DNA of 64,000 bases. It comes from Chaetoderma sp. LZ-2023a. Its lineage: Eukaryota; Mollusca; Caudofoveata; Chaetodermatida; Chaetodermatidae. The stretch is from positions 89,107,996-89,171,995 of the forward strand of contig CM067373.1 of the NCBI GenBank assembly GCA_034401795.1, in the 5' to 3' direction. The position numbers and the translations under genes were made by a program. A model generated the notes under the pieces. That model saw only the letters and a list, made by a program, of their open reading frames with translations, made no database searches and was not told the origin of the DNA. This document shows, one piece after another, positions 1-12,341 of this stretch. Position 1 is the first letter of the stretch. The number at the start of each line of letters is the position of its first letter.

Positions 1-811
1 TAGACATGTAATGTACACGGAATTGTAGTAATTTGCTTCCATTGCACGATCATTTAACAAGCCTAATCATGCTTAATAAACTGTGAACCTTAATTATCAG
101 TCATCATTATTCAGCTAGCGTCTACGGCTAGAAACTATTTTTGTTACATAAGGCTGTCATTTAACCATGTAACACTCATATCAGCCAGAAATGTCCATGT
201 GTAGACCAAGAGAAGACATTTTTTGAAAATTTACAACTGAAATGACAGTACATTTTCAAAAATAGCCTTCTCTTGGTCTGCAAACTGACATTTTCTTTGA
301 GAAAATTGAAATTTTCTTGACAAAATTGATAAATAAACGGTTTAAGACAGGTTTTATCGCATACGAAGAAGAAGTGCAACAACTTTCGCTAGAAGCCATT
401 CAGTTTGGGTTGTCTTGATGATGTTGTAGTAAATAAGCAAATCTCTAGTCATGTTGGCTGTGTAATACGCTAGGTTAGGCCAGTAACTGTTATCTTCACT
501 CATTATGTGTGTGCGCGCGCGCGCGCACGCGTGCGTGTGTGTGTACGTACGGGGATGCGTGCATGCGACGGGAGAGAGGGATCTATTGATATCTCAAAAA
601 ATTCTGGTCAGATTTTCCTCAAATTCTAATACAACGTAGGTGCTATAATACGTTAAGATTCCACACCATTGATCATGATGCGAAAACCGCGGAAAATCCT
701 GAAAATCCGAAAAATCCTTTACGAAGTGACAAAAACACGAGAGAGAGGCAGGGTGTGCAATCTCTTGCCCTTGTTTGTGTTTACAATAATGTCACATTGT
801 ATGCCTATTAC
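1..811. other. Intergenic or intronic sequence with a foldback repeat and a Z-DNA-prone tract
   Basis: I see no coding exon here, although the host gene should continue to the left of its exon at 812-882. An imperfect inverted repeat lies at 203-230 and 252-279, and an alternating GT/GC tract at about 506-548. The rest is AT-rich with no recognisable gene. Confidence 0.5.
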
Positions 812-882
812 CTGTCCGGTAGATGCAGAGCGATAGCTCCGTGTGGCGTCCAGGACCACCAATCTGCACCCAGCGACTCATT
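812..882 (-). CDS. Host gene exon 10 (end of CBM9-like domain; last exon visible)
   Basis: A 71-nt minus-strand exon. The acceptor is TTTCAG before AATGAG and the donor is CAG|GTAATA. It starts in phase 0 and encodes NESLGADWWSWTPHGAIALH followed by LPD and two bases of a codon. The W-W-S-W-x-P ... A-I-x-L-H-L-x-D pattern is what I know from the C-terminal strand region of animal CBM9-like domains. There the chain normally continues R/W-G and stops soon after, so the terminal exon should lie left of the window. It follows exon 9 in exact phase. The alternative, a chance open stretch, is unlikely given flanking splice sites and phase. Confidence 0.82.
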
Positions 883-1673
883 CTGAAATACAACATACTA
901 TGCTCAGGTTATTCGTATCAAATGTGCTATGCAATCTGTATCTGACATTAGGCTATATCAAAATATGATGGCAACTCTATCCTTTCAAGCCTGAAGTCCG
1001 TCTCACTGGCAGGTTCTATTGCGACTAAACATACGTGACGGCAAATCTGATACCACGTGTCAACTCAATATAGCATTTACTTGTTAATTTCGCTTGATTG
1101 AGATAATTTGTAGAAGTACCCAGCAGAAGATGAGGTGTTGAAATGTAAATACAGAAGCATACGATAATTATTACCGCAATATCCCTATAGCGAAACAGCT
1201 ACAAATTACCAGGATCATTGACAATATTCCCAATAATATCCGATCCGTCACTTAAGCGAAGTCATAAGTAAATACGTGAATGGTAGGCTGACGTCAAAAT
1301 CATTATCACATATTATAACGCCGTCAGGAAGTAGGAAAGGTCAGGGTACGAATTGTATCTCTCTTTAATGAATTTACTAGTTGACAAACATTTTTAGGAT
1401 ATTTTGAAAACTAATTTGGCTGGGAGTTGTTTCTGTCTCAATAGCCCCCTGTCGAATTCGTTTCAAAATATTCAACAGCTTACCTGTATAGTTACCGTGG
1501 AATTGGAATTATACGTGCGTGTGTGCATGCGTGCGTACATGCGTGCGTGCATGCGTACGTGCGTGCACGTGTGAGGGGATGCGTGTCTGTGCATATATAG
1601 TGTGTGCATGAACTAACGCGTGCAGTACTTGTGTAATAGATTGATAAGCATGAGCCGACACGCGTGTTCTCAC

Positions 1674-1716
1674 CTTAACATATGAATCATTTATGATGTT
1701 GAATTTCCACTCAGGG
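1674..1716 (-). CDS. Host gene exon 9 (CBM9-like domain)
   Basis: A 43-nt exon bounded by CTTCTGTTGTAG|CCCTGAGTGG and TTAAG|GTGAGA. Its first C completes the split Arg codon (CG|C) left by exon 8. It then encodes PEWKFNIINDSYVK, with an NDS glycosylation-type sequon, and ends in phase 0 to match exon 10. In CBM9-like proteins this is the strand after the W-R-x-x-x-x-R motif, where an E/Q-W pair follows the arginine. The exon lies just outside the left end of the large transposon that fills the preceding intron. Confidence 0.82.
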
Positions 1717-1970
1717 CTACAACAGAAGATATACATACAGCACTTAGTCGACATCCGTTAACCTATCAATACAGAATCCCTTTAAATCTAGTCATTTAAA
1801 AACATAACTAGTAAGTCTGAAATTGTTGGATTCCCAGAACTAATGCTGTCCACGCGTAATAAATCTCAGTCAAATAAGATATATATATATATATATATTG
1901 GCCGAATCACTCTTGATGTATGCATACCACAAGATATATGCGTGCGTGCGTGCGTGCGTGCGTGCGTCCG

Positions 1971-2015
<45 letters not shown>

Positions 2016-2154
2016 GTATGTCACATACAAGGCAGGCTACCATCACAATATATAGTGATTTATTTAGCTCCGTCATCAACATTGGCCCTACTTGAATAAA
2101 AATATCTTTTCATAACACTAATAACATATTCATATTATTGTGGAGTGGACTTAT

Positions 2155-2310
2155 TGGTAGCGTTTGGTGTACTAAATAACATACTGAAATTCTACCACGA
2201 TCTGCCCATCGGAAAGTCATTATTTTCAAGATGGCGTCCAAGATGGCCGCCAAAACTATAAAATGTCCATAAGTCGTTAACTATTTATACTAGACTGGCG
2301 ATTTTGGTGT
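2155..2310 (+). repeat. Left terminal inverted repeat of the 10-kb element
   Basis: It aligns by eye with the reverse complement of 12108-12261. Shared blocks are GTTTGGTGTACTA, ACATACT, TCTACCAC, CATCGGAAAGT, AGATGGCGT, CCATAAGT and TACTAGACTGGCG. The arms differ by scattered substitutions and short gaps, which suggests an old insertion. Related subterminal copies continue to about 2620. Confidence 0.7.
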
Positions 2311-2619
2311 TTACCCCCAAAGTGCATGGTACTGAGCAACGTATTAAGACCAGGTAGGGGGCGATGGGTTATTAAATATATGAAAAAGTCCAACCTGGCA
2401 TTCAAGATGACGGCCAAAATACTAAAATCGCCATAAGTCGTTAACTATTCATACTAGAATATATCTGGGGAGCAAGTACGGTTTTGGGGACCGGTATGCT
2501 GTTAAAGGATGTCATATATCAAAATGATCTTTGAGGCATGAGCAATGGCATCCTACTATACATCCTTGCGGATCTGAATGTTAAAGGTCACAATGACGTT
2601 AAATGTACGCCAAGGTCAC

Positions 2620-5384
2620 GGTTGTAAACAAATTAGCGTATTTCTCATAGAATTACTAAGGAGATTTGTCTTATTCAATATATTATTCCACTGAATAATA
2701 ATAATATCTTATCTATGGCGACTTAGACATAATATGCCAATACTCAGGTTAACCCTTTTACGATATTAAGCCAGATACAGCGTTTTCTTTGCAATATATG
2801 AACGGATATGTTGAATATTTTGAGACACATGCGGGTTGAACATTTCCGCCAAAGCAAAATCAGTAACAGCTTGCTGTCAAATTAGTTAGACTATTCAACA
2901 TCTAATCTCTATGGTTCAACTGAAAACAAATTCTGGGGTCTCAGGAATGAAAATGTCAAAAGGTTAATGTATTCAGAATTCCCAATTACTTTACTTAGAA
3001 CTAATCGTATTCAACGTAAATTTCATATTTTCACAAGCTGTATACAATTTTTCGCGACTTATTTCCACAAACTAAAACACAAATGTATTTTCAACTGCTT
3101 CAATCCTTCCATTTATTATGGCACAATACAGACCATAAGCAAAATATAAAGGAAAGATACACCGGCAATGATACCATCACTCTAATCGGATTCAGCTTAA
3201 AATGTATTAATTATTATGGCATGGCTACGTTTATCAACTGACAGGTTTCACTTGCACACAAAGTAGCCAGGAATACCATATATTTTGCATTATCTTAATT
3301 GGAAACAGCATTATTCAACATAAAAACATGAAGCACGTGATACATTGACATTCTAAGATTATTCGCACAAGCTGAAACAAAGGTTATCGACTGTATCAAT
3401 CCTAACGGTTGTTAATGCTCCACAACAGAGAACATATGTAAAGCAAACCTATGCGAAAGTTGAAACGGAAAAAATCTAATCTCTGCAGTCGGATTTATTA
3501 ACACGTATTTCCATTTATCCGCGCACGACTACAGTTCACTATGGATCCTCTGTACTTGCATGCAACATAGCAAGGAATGCCACGACTTCTGTACAAGAAC
3601 AGTTTATATTGCAGTATTGGGTATATTTACAAGCGAACATCTTTCCCATCTTTGCTGGCCATACTCAGTAAACGATGGCATATCTGCTTGTAGTATGTGG
3701 GCCCATTTATCAACACGTGTGGTATATTGAGCGTGCTTTAATGGCTGCTCCCATAGTTATTGAGGTGGCAGGAGCATTTACAGTTGGCCAGATCTGAAAC
3801 TAAGATAATTCTGACCTCTCAATTCTGGTATGCTAATATGTCTGTCAGGGCTAGCTCCATACACTGCCTTTAGTAGACGTGCTACTTAAGTAAAGGTGCA
3901 TATTCACACCAGAATGCTTGAAAACTAAATTGTTAAAAATTCTATACTTTTAGAGGATTAAATTGTATGACTAGATATAATGAAACGAAAGTAAGCTTAA
4001 CGTGATGATTTCATTCCGAATAAATTATAATTTTTAAGTTGTGAAATTGAAATAGAGACACGATCTAAATTCACAACCTAAAAATTTATATTAATTTATA
4101 CATAATGTAATTCATCATATGTTAAGATTTATTACGTTTCATTACATCAAGGCCCACAGTTTAAGCCTCTAAAGTAACCAAGTTAAACTATTTTATTTTC
4201 AGTAATTTTGTGAAAATGCATAGTTAATGAATTATTTGTTGGCTGATTTGCTTCTCCCGTAAATCTGCTCCTCGTGATGCTGTGGCTTGCAAATTTATTC
4301 AACTACTGTGTGCGATAAATGACGATTTTCCAGTTCCATATGGAAACCTGGATGTATCTGTGCCAGCGATACTATGTGGAAATGGAATCAGATTATGCAA
4401 TTTAGGAAGGAGACTGTTTGATATTTCGTGAATTGTAAGATAGTTGCCTTGGTCTCTACACACTCACATGTTTTGTTGCCATGCATATAACATCAGTATC
4501 ATTGCTGTATATCAAAATCATATACTCATGTTCTTCTCTTGCAGTATAAATTGTATGAAAAATGGCGCGTTGACCCCCACCTCACCCACCCTCTCCCCAT
4601 GTGTAGACATTAGGAATGGGACTGATTAAACATCGAAGCCAGTGACATTAACTGTTTTTGTTTCATCACTGAACCGATCAACCAAGTTCAAAAGACTTAT
4701 TTGAAACACAAATATTGTAGAAAGTCTTCCTTGTTTATGGAAGTCACAGAGAAATCATCTGGATGGGGAGTGGAAAAACCATCTATGACTTCATAGATTT
4801 TAAAGATCTGGTTTCCAATAGGGATTTGCCTCTCACTTTTCTTCAAACTGATCTTTTCATATCATCAATACAGAAATGAATGCTTCTTGTCTCACGTGGC
4901 ATGGCTGTTAGAAGTTTATATTTTTACCTGTTTTCGATTGCATCATGCAGTTCATGCATATCGAATAACCATTTCCGAATTAGATGCATAACATCTGTAA
5001 GAAGAACGGTACTGTCGTGTAGTCTTCATTGGGTAATCCATGCAACACATGCGATTCAGCCTTTCTTAATACTGTTTCACAAGGCTTGATTTTACTCCAC
5101 GTCTGCGCATCTGACAGCTGTTTGTGAAGAGCGAAGGGGACCTGATTACATTCATGTTCACGAACTGAACTAACTGAACTTGCCTACCACATGCTACAAT
5201 ATGTGCCATTGATAACTAGTCTGTGACGTCTGTGCCTTTCTGAAATGGCTTTAGCGGCATTTTACTCTTCATTTCGTGTGCATGAAACACGTTCAGAGTG
5301 ACAATTTTCTTTCCATTGCCTGGCAAGTGTTTCCCGGAGGCATGAGTCGCATGTTGCATCAACATTGATGAGGTCATTCTGTAC
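2620..5384. other. Interior of the 10-kb element with no recognisable gene
   Basis: AT-rich sequence without a convincing coding frame on either strand. The open stretches are short, and their predicted peptides lack recognisable motifs. Confidence 0.4.
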
Positions 5385-5958
5385 TTGTATGATTACTGTG
5401 TTATGCGGCTGTAGTAGTAGAAACGCCCTACATAGGCAATCAGTACTTCTTCGCTTTTGACCAGTATATCTTTTGCTCAGTCAAAATCGTTAGCTTCCTT
5501 AGGTCCATTATTAATCTGAGTGTACTTTCTTGAGGTTACCTCACAGCCCGCTTAACATATTTATGCAATGACGTCCTCTCCTAGCTTTATATTTGCTGGC
5601 TCTCCGTAGCGCAAATTCCAAGGCTCTCTGTTCCGGTGTGTGTACTGGCATCCTTAGCACATGGCCAAATATGCTAAACGACTTTGATGGACAGTGGCGA
5701 TGTACTAGACATGTATTACACATCTAATATAGTGCATCGTTGGGAATTATGCTGACTGGCCATCGCTATGCAGTGATGGTATGGAGGTGTTTGTGGTGCA
5801 TGGATCAGGTTTATCTACAGTTGTCTTTGGAGCTGCCAAGCTGTCACAGTTATATAGGATCATGGATACGCAGATTGCGTTGTATAGACGTAGTCTCTTT
5901 GTCAAGGGCATCGTTGACCAACGAATCCATAGCTTTCTGCACTTGGTCGTCAGCAAAT
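5385..5958 (-). mobile_element. RTE-like LINE, 3' end fragment (copy 1)
   Basis: Minus-strand copy of the LINE family seen at 24181-27071 and 31335-32957. It opens with the shared 3' tail ATTACTGTGTTATGCGGCTG and contains the C-terminal coding tail (AKDA, FGHVLRMP-type reading at about 5640-5680). The reading KLWIRWSTMPLTKRLRLYNA follows at about 5860-5930 and matches KLWIRRSTIPVTKRLRVYNG in the 31.3-kb copy. It is 5'-truncated near 5958 and nested inside the 10-kb DNA transposon, so it is younger than that insertion. Confidence 0.75.
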
Positions 5959-6221
5959 ACACCAGAGCTGGTATTGATTAGGTGTTTTATGGGCCCCTTG
6001 AATGGATTGGTTCACAACAACTATGACTGGTCTTTTCTCTGGTTTTGGTGGTTTCACCGCTACCATTGTGTCTCATTATACCAGGGCTTATATAGAGCGT
6101 ACGTTTTATCTGATTTGTAATTGCAGCTGTGAGGGCTTTGTGTATATTCACTTTGCTCTTTGCGCCACATTGAGGTTTGTGCCATCCAAACCATTTTTGT
6201 CCTTAGCATATGTATGCTATT

Positions 6222-7032
6222 TTAAATTCTCTCTGACAACGAAAGTCTAATCAACCATTGCATTGTGAAATAAAGGATCACTTGGTGTAGCTCTTTCATT
6301 TCGCGTAAGGAAATGGGTAGAGACCGCTGTACGTATTTATGGTTTCCCACTGCTGTAAGAAATGGCAACATCTTGCCAGGTTCGGAAATATGGCGTTTCC
6401 AATTTTCTTCCCGCACATAAACATGAATCTCTGTAAATTATCAGTCATACAACAAACTATTAACCAAATGATGACTGTTGGTTTGTGAGTGACACTCTCG
6501 TCAAAGGAGGGCATGGATGATTGACTATCTAAAAGCTAATTTGACATTATATTATTCGCTTCAATCTGTCTCAGAACATGCTCAATAACTTCATCTCACA
6601 CAAAGTTGCCATTTTCATCTAGCCACTCATCAAAAGCCTCCAAACACAACGAACCACATGGGAAATTTCCATACAGGTCGGGTTTTCACACAAATAAAAC
6701 ATCTTTTTGAGTTTCTCGCTTGTGCATATGTATTGTGAGGCCTTGGCTGCCACTTTGATATCTTGTTTTCTACCCATATTCACAGTTTTGTTTTGCTTTG
6801 GTATCTTGCCATACGTGCATTCCTGCATTGCTATTATAACTTTATCTTTCGATTTAATATTATATAGAGTTAAGTTTTCCTCGAGTCTGATATAGTTTAC
6901 ATTTTTCATAACCAGGTTTTGGCTTGGACACTGTATTGCCTTTTGTATCTTCCTGATGCAATATCTGTTGATGTTCGTCCTCTTGGTTCTGTGGTTCTGC
7001 TCGCATATAGTGGAATCCCCCAATCGCTTCAT
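6222..7032 (-). pseudogene. Unrecognised coding debris inside the 10-kb element
   Basis: Overlapping open stretches on the minus strand at 6222-6416, 6296-6514 and 6619-7032. The longest reads as a Lys/Arg-rich 137-residue peptide with a Cys pair near its end (YLCENPTC) and no domain I can name. The two shorter frames share a boundary near 6400, as a frameshifted gene would. Whether this is a second gene of the transposon or chance is open. Confidence 0.25.
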
Positions 7033-7389
7033 GGCAATTTAAAACAATAACTTACACATGTATCAAACATAGTCAATGGATTTGTCTATGACAGTAAAAA
7101 CATCAATACCAGAATCCTCAGCATGTAGTTGTGTACCATCCATTAACATTGTGTATATTTCCAATACAATATTTTACATTTTTATCTTAACCAAGCCTAA
7201 ATGCACTGCACTGGGTTGAATTTGAACATAATACCGTATTCTGTACTTCAGTTGATATGGCACGTTCGAGAATCGTGCTTAGATCAAATTTTTAAGCCAA
7301 GCTATACCTGTTTTTAACTGTTACAACCTTGACTTAGATTTCAACGTCAAAGTGACTTACGTTTCATGGTCAAAGTGGCCTTTAACATC

Positions 7390-7790
7390 GGCAAGGATGT
7401 CTGATGAGATGCTATTGTACATGGAGCAAGGTTCATATTAGTATATGCCATCCTTTGACAGCAGATAGGTCTAAATATTTCGAAATTTGGGCACCTTGCT
7501 CCCCGTGTACTAGTGATTTTGGTGTCTACCGGTACTCCATATTTTGGAGCCTAGCAACACATTACGACCATGCATTACGATCCTGTCAAATTCCACGGGG
7601 TTATTAGATATTTAGGAAATTCAACATTGTGTCCAAGATGGCCGCCAAAACCATAACAATTGTCAGTTGTTATTAACTGTTCATAGCAGACTACTAGACT
7701 AGTGATTTTGGTGTCTCCAACTAGATTTATGTCATCTAGCAACCAGGTAAGATTACTTACTTAAGAATGCTATGGGTCTAATACGTAATA
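7390..7790 (+). repeat. Internal copy of the subterminal repeat of the 10-kb element
   Basis: Carries CCAAGATGGCCGCCAAAACC, a degraded GTTATTAACTGTTCATA and GATTTTGGTGTCTAC in the same order as the left end at about 2230-2320. It lies just past the C-terminal end of the large minus-strand gene. Subterminal arrays of this sort usually hold transposase binding sites, which is inference here. Confidence 0.6.
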
Positions 7791-7844
7791 CAGAAATTCA
7801 AGATGCCACCAGTTCTAGGCAGGCGATGTTGTTTTCCACCTGGT

Positions 7845-7912
7845 TGTTGGGTGGGGTTGGTGTTAGTGTGGGGTGGGGTGAGGTGGGGATGGTGGTTTGG
7901 GGGCTAGCAAAT
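7845..7912 (+). repeat. G-rich tract with quadruplex potential
   Basis: Repeated GGTGGGG/GGGG runs separated by one to four bases on the plus strand, immediately downstream of the minus-strand gene ending near 7945. Confidence 0.6.
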
Positions 7913-7944
7913 GACAAATTTCCGACACTCCAATTCAATTTTTC

Positions 7945-10900
7945 AACTTTTTGCAACCTGTTGAGTAGTTGCAGTGAATCATCTGTAGTTTGTCAGGGGT
8001 TGCTTTCAATTTTGATGCAATTGGCACCAACTGATATTCCTCCTGCGTCCAACCCAATTCAAGGCTTCCATAAACTTTTCTCTACCAATCCACACCATGA
8101 TCTGGTAGTAAACTCTTAGGCAGTGGAATCTAGTGGCATAATCAGTAGGGGCGGCGTTCAGGTGATACAAATGATTTAGCTGAAACGACTTTCTTACTGA
8201 AGATACTATAGCGCAAGGATGGAAGCAGTCCATTTTCGTAAGTTCCACACTGAGGAGATTGATCAGCCCTTCTTTGTTTCTGTCTTGACACAAAAAGGCC
8301 GCCTTCTTACCAGAAAACTGGTGTATGCAGTGAAGTTCACTATTGGATGGATATCGTGTCCACGCATCTGGAGTGTATTGTCCTTGATAGATGGACCTTC
8401 ACTATATCCATCAAAGACCACAGCTGCCATTCTATAATGGTGTATTGTGAAGTCAGCATACGAATCGGCTATTGTAACAAAGATTTCTCCTCTCTTCCCT
8501 GATAAATGGTAAAGCAAAGACCCCCCCATTAAGAATGTATTGATCTGTTTTCGGGGTGGTACATGGAATCGCTTCCCTTGAAACATTCGTGACATGATCT
8601 ACAATGGATTGTGAAAGGTGAGGCTTGTCAGCCTTCCGTAAAACATTGCTGGTCTCAAAGAGTGCCAGAGGGAAGGGACTAAGTTCATATCACATAAATT
8701 TTTCCAAGCAAAAGTATCCGGATATTGATGCCACAAGAAATCATTAGAACAGAGGTGCAGGATCAATGGTACGATCGGGAGCAACGTTGATGACAGACAT
8801 ATCTCCAAGGGTTTTAGTTTTGTCTTTCCTCTTGAAAATATAGGTGAATGCAGACTGCCCAATCATTTGTTCAATGATCTTGTTCCCAACTGCCTTAAAG
8901 TCATAAACATTTACATCCACATTTGCCACAACACCATTGACAACATTTCTCAATGTAGGATCAGGTTAGAAAGGCATGCAAGCAACAAGTCTTAAACATA
9001 TTTTAAGGTCCATATCATCTTTCTTGGTCCGTGCTTCTGTGCATTCTTTGAGTAGTTCATTTGTTGTGTAAGTGAGGTCTGTGAATTCGTGCATGGCACT
9101 CGTGTACCAAGATGTCACTGGTGCTGACATTGTTCACAAAATCTGGTGTTCCTCGGTCATCCGGCTACCGTGAGTCAAGCCTCCAATACCCTTCAATAAC
9201 CTCATCAGACTCTGTTCAATTACAAGGTCAGAGCTTAGGCCTGCCTAAGACGTATTGCTATGGCGGATGGCATTGTAACCCTCAACAAATTTTGTAAACA
9301 CGTATGGGTGTTTGACATCTAGATCAATCATTTCTTGAAGATAATAATGTATGGATTTCGAATAGTTGAAATGGCCAGCAGCAGTAAATACTGGTCGATC
9401 TGGCAATATCCAACATTCTCTGATAATTCAGCCACAACTGACTGGTCTTTGACTTATCACATAGTTCAGTCTTTCTCCTATTAATTTTTTGTTCAAGTGT
9501 ATCAGAGCTGACAGCATTTTCCAAAGTTGTATGTCCAACTAGCAATGAGGAGTAGAGTTCCTCCGCCTTCTCCAATAATGCTGCAACTTCTGGGTCATCA
9601 TCGGCCATGCTAGAAATAAGTGATAAGACATTTGTCTACTACCAGATGACTACGGAATGATCTTTGGACATATTTTCCGGTCATCATGTGCACTACAGCA
9701 TTTTCTCTATGGATAGTTTGCTGTATGTTCTTAAGGCCTGTGCCCTCCATAAGAGTCCCTATTGCCCCGAGTAAATTCATGAACGTGTGGAAACATCCCA
9801 ACAGCGGAACGCCTGTATTCAGATGACTGTTCTTTGCTGCATTACTGATAATATCAGCCGCCTTCTAAAACAGAGGATGGTCAAATGTTAATATAAGCAG
9901 AAAATGGTTGTTTAATTGCAAGATTGCAAATAAATTCCAATGTCGATAAAATACAGGTCTTACCCTCAGAGTACCTATCGATCATATGCAAGAAGGTTAC
10001 CGAAGATAGACCTGGATCCTCATTCCCCTGATGTAGAACATGCATCATCCCCTGCCGATTAGAGGCGACATGTTTGAAGTTTAGGGAGACCTCCCAAAAG
10101 ATATCAACCCTCCTGTCTGAGGCAACAAATGCCGGAAGTTCTTTGGAGATGAAGTTGTGGCGTGCATGATTGGCAAAGCGAAGCTCTATGATAGATATCG
10201 ATGTCCTTTCTGCAACGCTCAGTTCTGAAGTATTTCGACAAGGAATCATATGGTTTGTCCAGCGTCCATGTGGTAATTCCGTTACAATCCCCATCACATG
10301 AAAGGTCCATTTACTATCTACTGTAAGAATATTATGGACCACATCGTCTCCAACAAAAAGCAGTGACTTGTCTAACAAATCAATGTCGCCACCTAACACG
10401 ACTGGAGAAACACAGCCACCAGCATTCTTCTCGAATCGCAAGACTTCCCCATATGAGGAACAAAATCCCATCTCATGAAGTGTGTATATGATGAATTTAG
10501 AACAATACAAATGATGGGTCTGCACAGCAAGACCAACTTATAAAAGATCAAAGATTGCACATGGCCGAACTGCTGGTATGATTGCTTGACATATGCCTCC
10601 AACCTTTCGTCTAGTTTCTGTACCCACAAGCAGGATATTCAATGTCGTGCACAGTGTGTCAGGAATGAATGCCAAGGCAGAATCAAGCTCAAGTGTCTGA
10701 CCACATGGGTCCGGATTTGAAATAGACCGAACATTAGACTTAATGTCACTTTTAATCAGCCTCGTTTGCAGTTTCAATGATTGCCCTTTTGCGATTCTTT
10801 ATTAATCCGCTGGTTTGTTTGTTTGAAGTAACACCTCAGTATATGCGATGCTTTTTCCGTCATTTTCACTGCCTTCTTGTTCTGCAAAATGAATAGTTTC

Positions 10901-11594
10901 CATATCGCTCTTGCAACTGGACTTTGAGATATTGATTGCCATATGAAAAAGAACACGCACCAGACAGAAATTCGTTCCGAAACAGTCAGTTGTTCTTCAA
11001 TGTAAAGTTCAAGGTAAGAGCACATTTTCAGAAATGCTTGCTCCTGTTCTGCGTCTTTGGGTCGCACAGACATTTTGCGCTTAAAATCAGGAATGTAAGT
11101 GAAGGAGCACGTCAAGTCCAGACCAAAAGTTTCCACTACATGAATGATGATACAAGCAATCTGCAGTATGTAGATCACAACCATAGTATGCAATCCGACC
11201 TTTCACAGTGAAAGCCCAATGATCAGAACGACTATTACAATACTCCATAACTGTCTTTACGAAGGAATCTCTCTTGCCATATCTATAGTCCGTGCCTTCT
11301 ACACACACAATCAGGTTTGCTATCAAAGGCACATGTAGACGCTCTGGCGCTTCTCTTAGCTGCTATGAAGAGTCAACATTTCGTTACAAGCTGATTTCGT
11401 ATATCTCTTTGGTTCATATACGGCTTGCCACAGGTCTGATGCACTTTATCACCATCTGGCACAAGACTATCTCTTTTAATACTCGCTGCATTGATCCCAT
11501 CAGCTCCTTTCTGACGAATTTGAACTACATTAATATCTTCAATTTTCTCTCTCCAGATGGGACAAATTTCTTTGCTGACACGTGTGGTAAACAT
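7945..11594 (-). pseudogene. Large transposon-borne protein with C-terminal Cys-rich (CXC-like) motif, decayed
   Basis: A gene of about 3.65 kb on the minus strand, broken into several frames. Landmarks in order: an N-terminal Cys region with GADGINAASIKRDS and KVHQTCGKPY (about 11400-11590); AFTVKGRIAYYGCDLHTADC (about 11150-11230); PKDAEQEQAFLKMCSYLE (about 11000-11060); ELDSALAFIPDTL (about 10650); LHEMGFCSSYGEVLRFE (about 10450); HNILTVDSKWTFHVMGIV (about 10300). Then FLHMIDRYSEGKTCILSTLE (about 9970), AVVHMMTGKYVQRS (about 9680), AVVFDGYSEGPSIKDNT (about 8400), RVYYQIMVWIG (about 8100) and IHCNYSTGC (about 7960). This order matches a protein family of over 1000 residues that I know from many marine invertebrate genomes. 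The ending (HCN-x-S-x-GC) resembles a tesmin/TSO1 CXC motif. Frame changes show it is not expressed as one protein. I do not assign an enzyme activity. Confidence 0.68.
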
Positions 11595-12107
11595 TGTTAG
11601 ATCAGAAAGAGATGGGATGTGAGCTATATAACCTAAATTGTTTTATCTTTCCCACAAAAGTAATAATAGAATGAAGAGATATGTTAGCAGAATAACACAA
11701 GCAAATACAGCTTATAAAATCGATAGTACAGCAGACGCCAAAAATGAATTTTCATTTACTCTTTTTCTCAATGATTTTATATTTACTCCATAGACCATTT
11801 TCTAAAAATTACCCCAGGCTATATGTTATGTTATATAAACAATGCCTGGAAATACGGCTATCATGGAAGCCATGCTGAATTTCTCAAATGTCTTATAACT
11901 CCTATGACATTTTGCCTGCTCTTAATGTGTTTCTAGGCACCATGAACCTGGGGGTAGATACCAAAATCCCACCATATTGTATGAATAGTTAACGACGTAT
12001 GGCCATTGTTAGGGTCTTGGCGGCCATTTTGAATACCATGTTGGATTTCCCAAATATCTAATAACCCCATGGCATTCTGCCTCGTCTTCATGTGTTGCTA
12101 GGCTCCA
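11595..12107. other. AT-rich spacer and subterminal repeats of the 10-kb element
   Basis: From about 11890 it carries inverted-orientation subterminal repeats (GAATAGTTAACGACGTATGG, GGCGGCCATTTTGAATACCATG). No gene is seen. Confidence 0.5.
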
Positions 12108-12261
12108 TGAATGGTAGATACCGAAACCGCCAGTCTAGTATGAATAGTTAACATAACTTATGGCTATTTTATGGTTTTACGCCATCTGGAAAATAAATAC
12201 TTTCCGATGGTCAAATTGTGGTAGACTTTTAGTATGTGCTGTAGTACACCAAACCCTACCA
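12108..12261 (-). repeat. Right terminal inverted repeat of the 10-kb element
   Basis: Mirror of 2155-2310: GCCAGTCTAGTATGAATAG, ACTTTCCGATGG, GTGGTAGA, AGTACACCAAACCCTACCA. It ends 80 bp from the donor of host exon 8. Confidence 0.7.
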
Positions 12262-12341
12262 TAAAATGTTGAAAAACATTTTGGTGAAGTTTTTTTAGGT
12301 GAAACCATTTATTGACCTGACTATATAGGTTTTGGTCTCAC

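Larger units (their letters stand above)
2155..12261 (-). mobile_element. Large (about 10.1 kb) DNA-transposon-like element with long terminal inverted repeats
   Basis: The left end starts at TGGTAGCGTTTGGTGTACTA (2155) and the right end closes with the inverted form TAGTACACCAAACCCTACCA (ending 12261). The similarity continues inward for about 155 bp (ACATACT, TCTACCAC, CCCATCGGAAAGT, CAAGATGGC...). Inside both ends, and again near 7390-7760, there are subterminal repeats with GATGGCCGCCAAAACCATAA and GTTAACTATTCATACTAGACTGG. The main gene (7945-11594) is a large protein recurrent in invertebrate genomes. An RTE LINE fragment (5385-5958) is nested inside. No clear target-site duplication is visible (flanks TTAT and TAAA). 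It fills host intron 8. The boundaries are my reading; the class is unassigned. Confidence 0.65.

Noticed and set aside
1870-2095. Open frames of Arg/Thr/His/Ala or Cys/Val/Arg repeats
   Set aside because: Translations of a (TGCG)n microsatellite; the same applies at 27214-27436, 27930-28151 and 63161-63552.
2140-2160. A target-site duplication for the 10-kb element (TTAT versus TAAA)
   Set aside because: The flanks do not match well enough to claim one.
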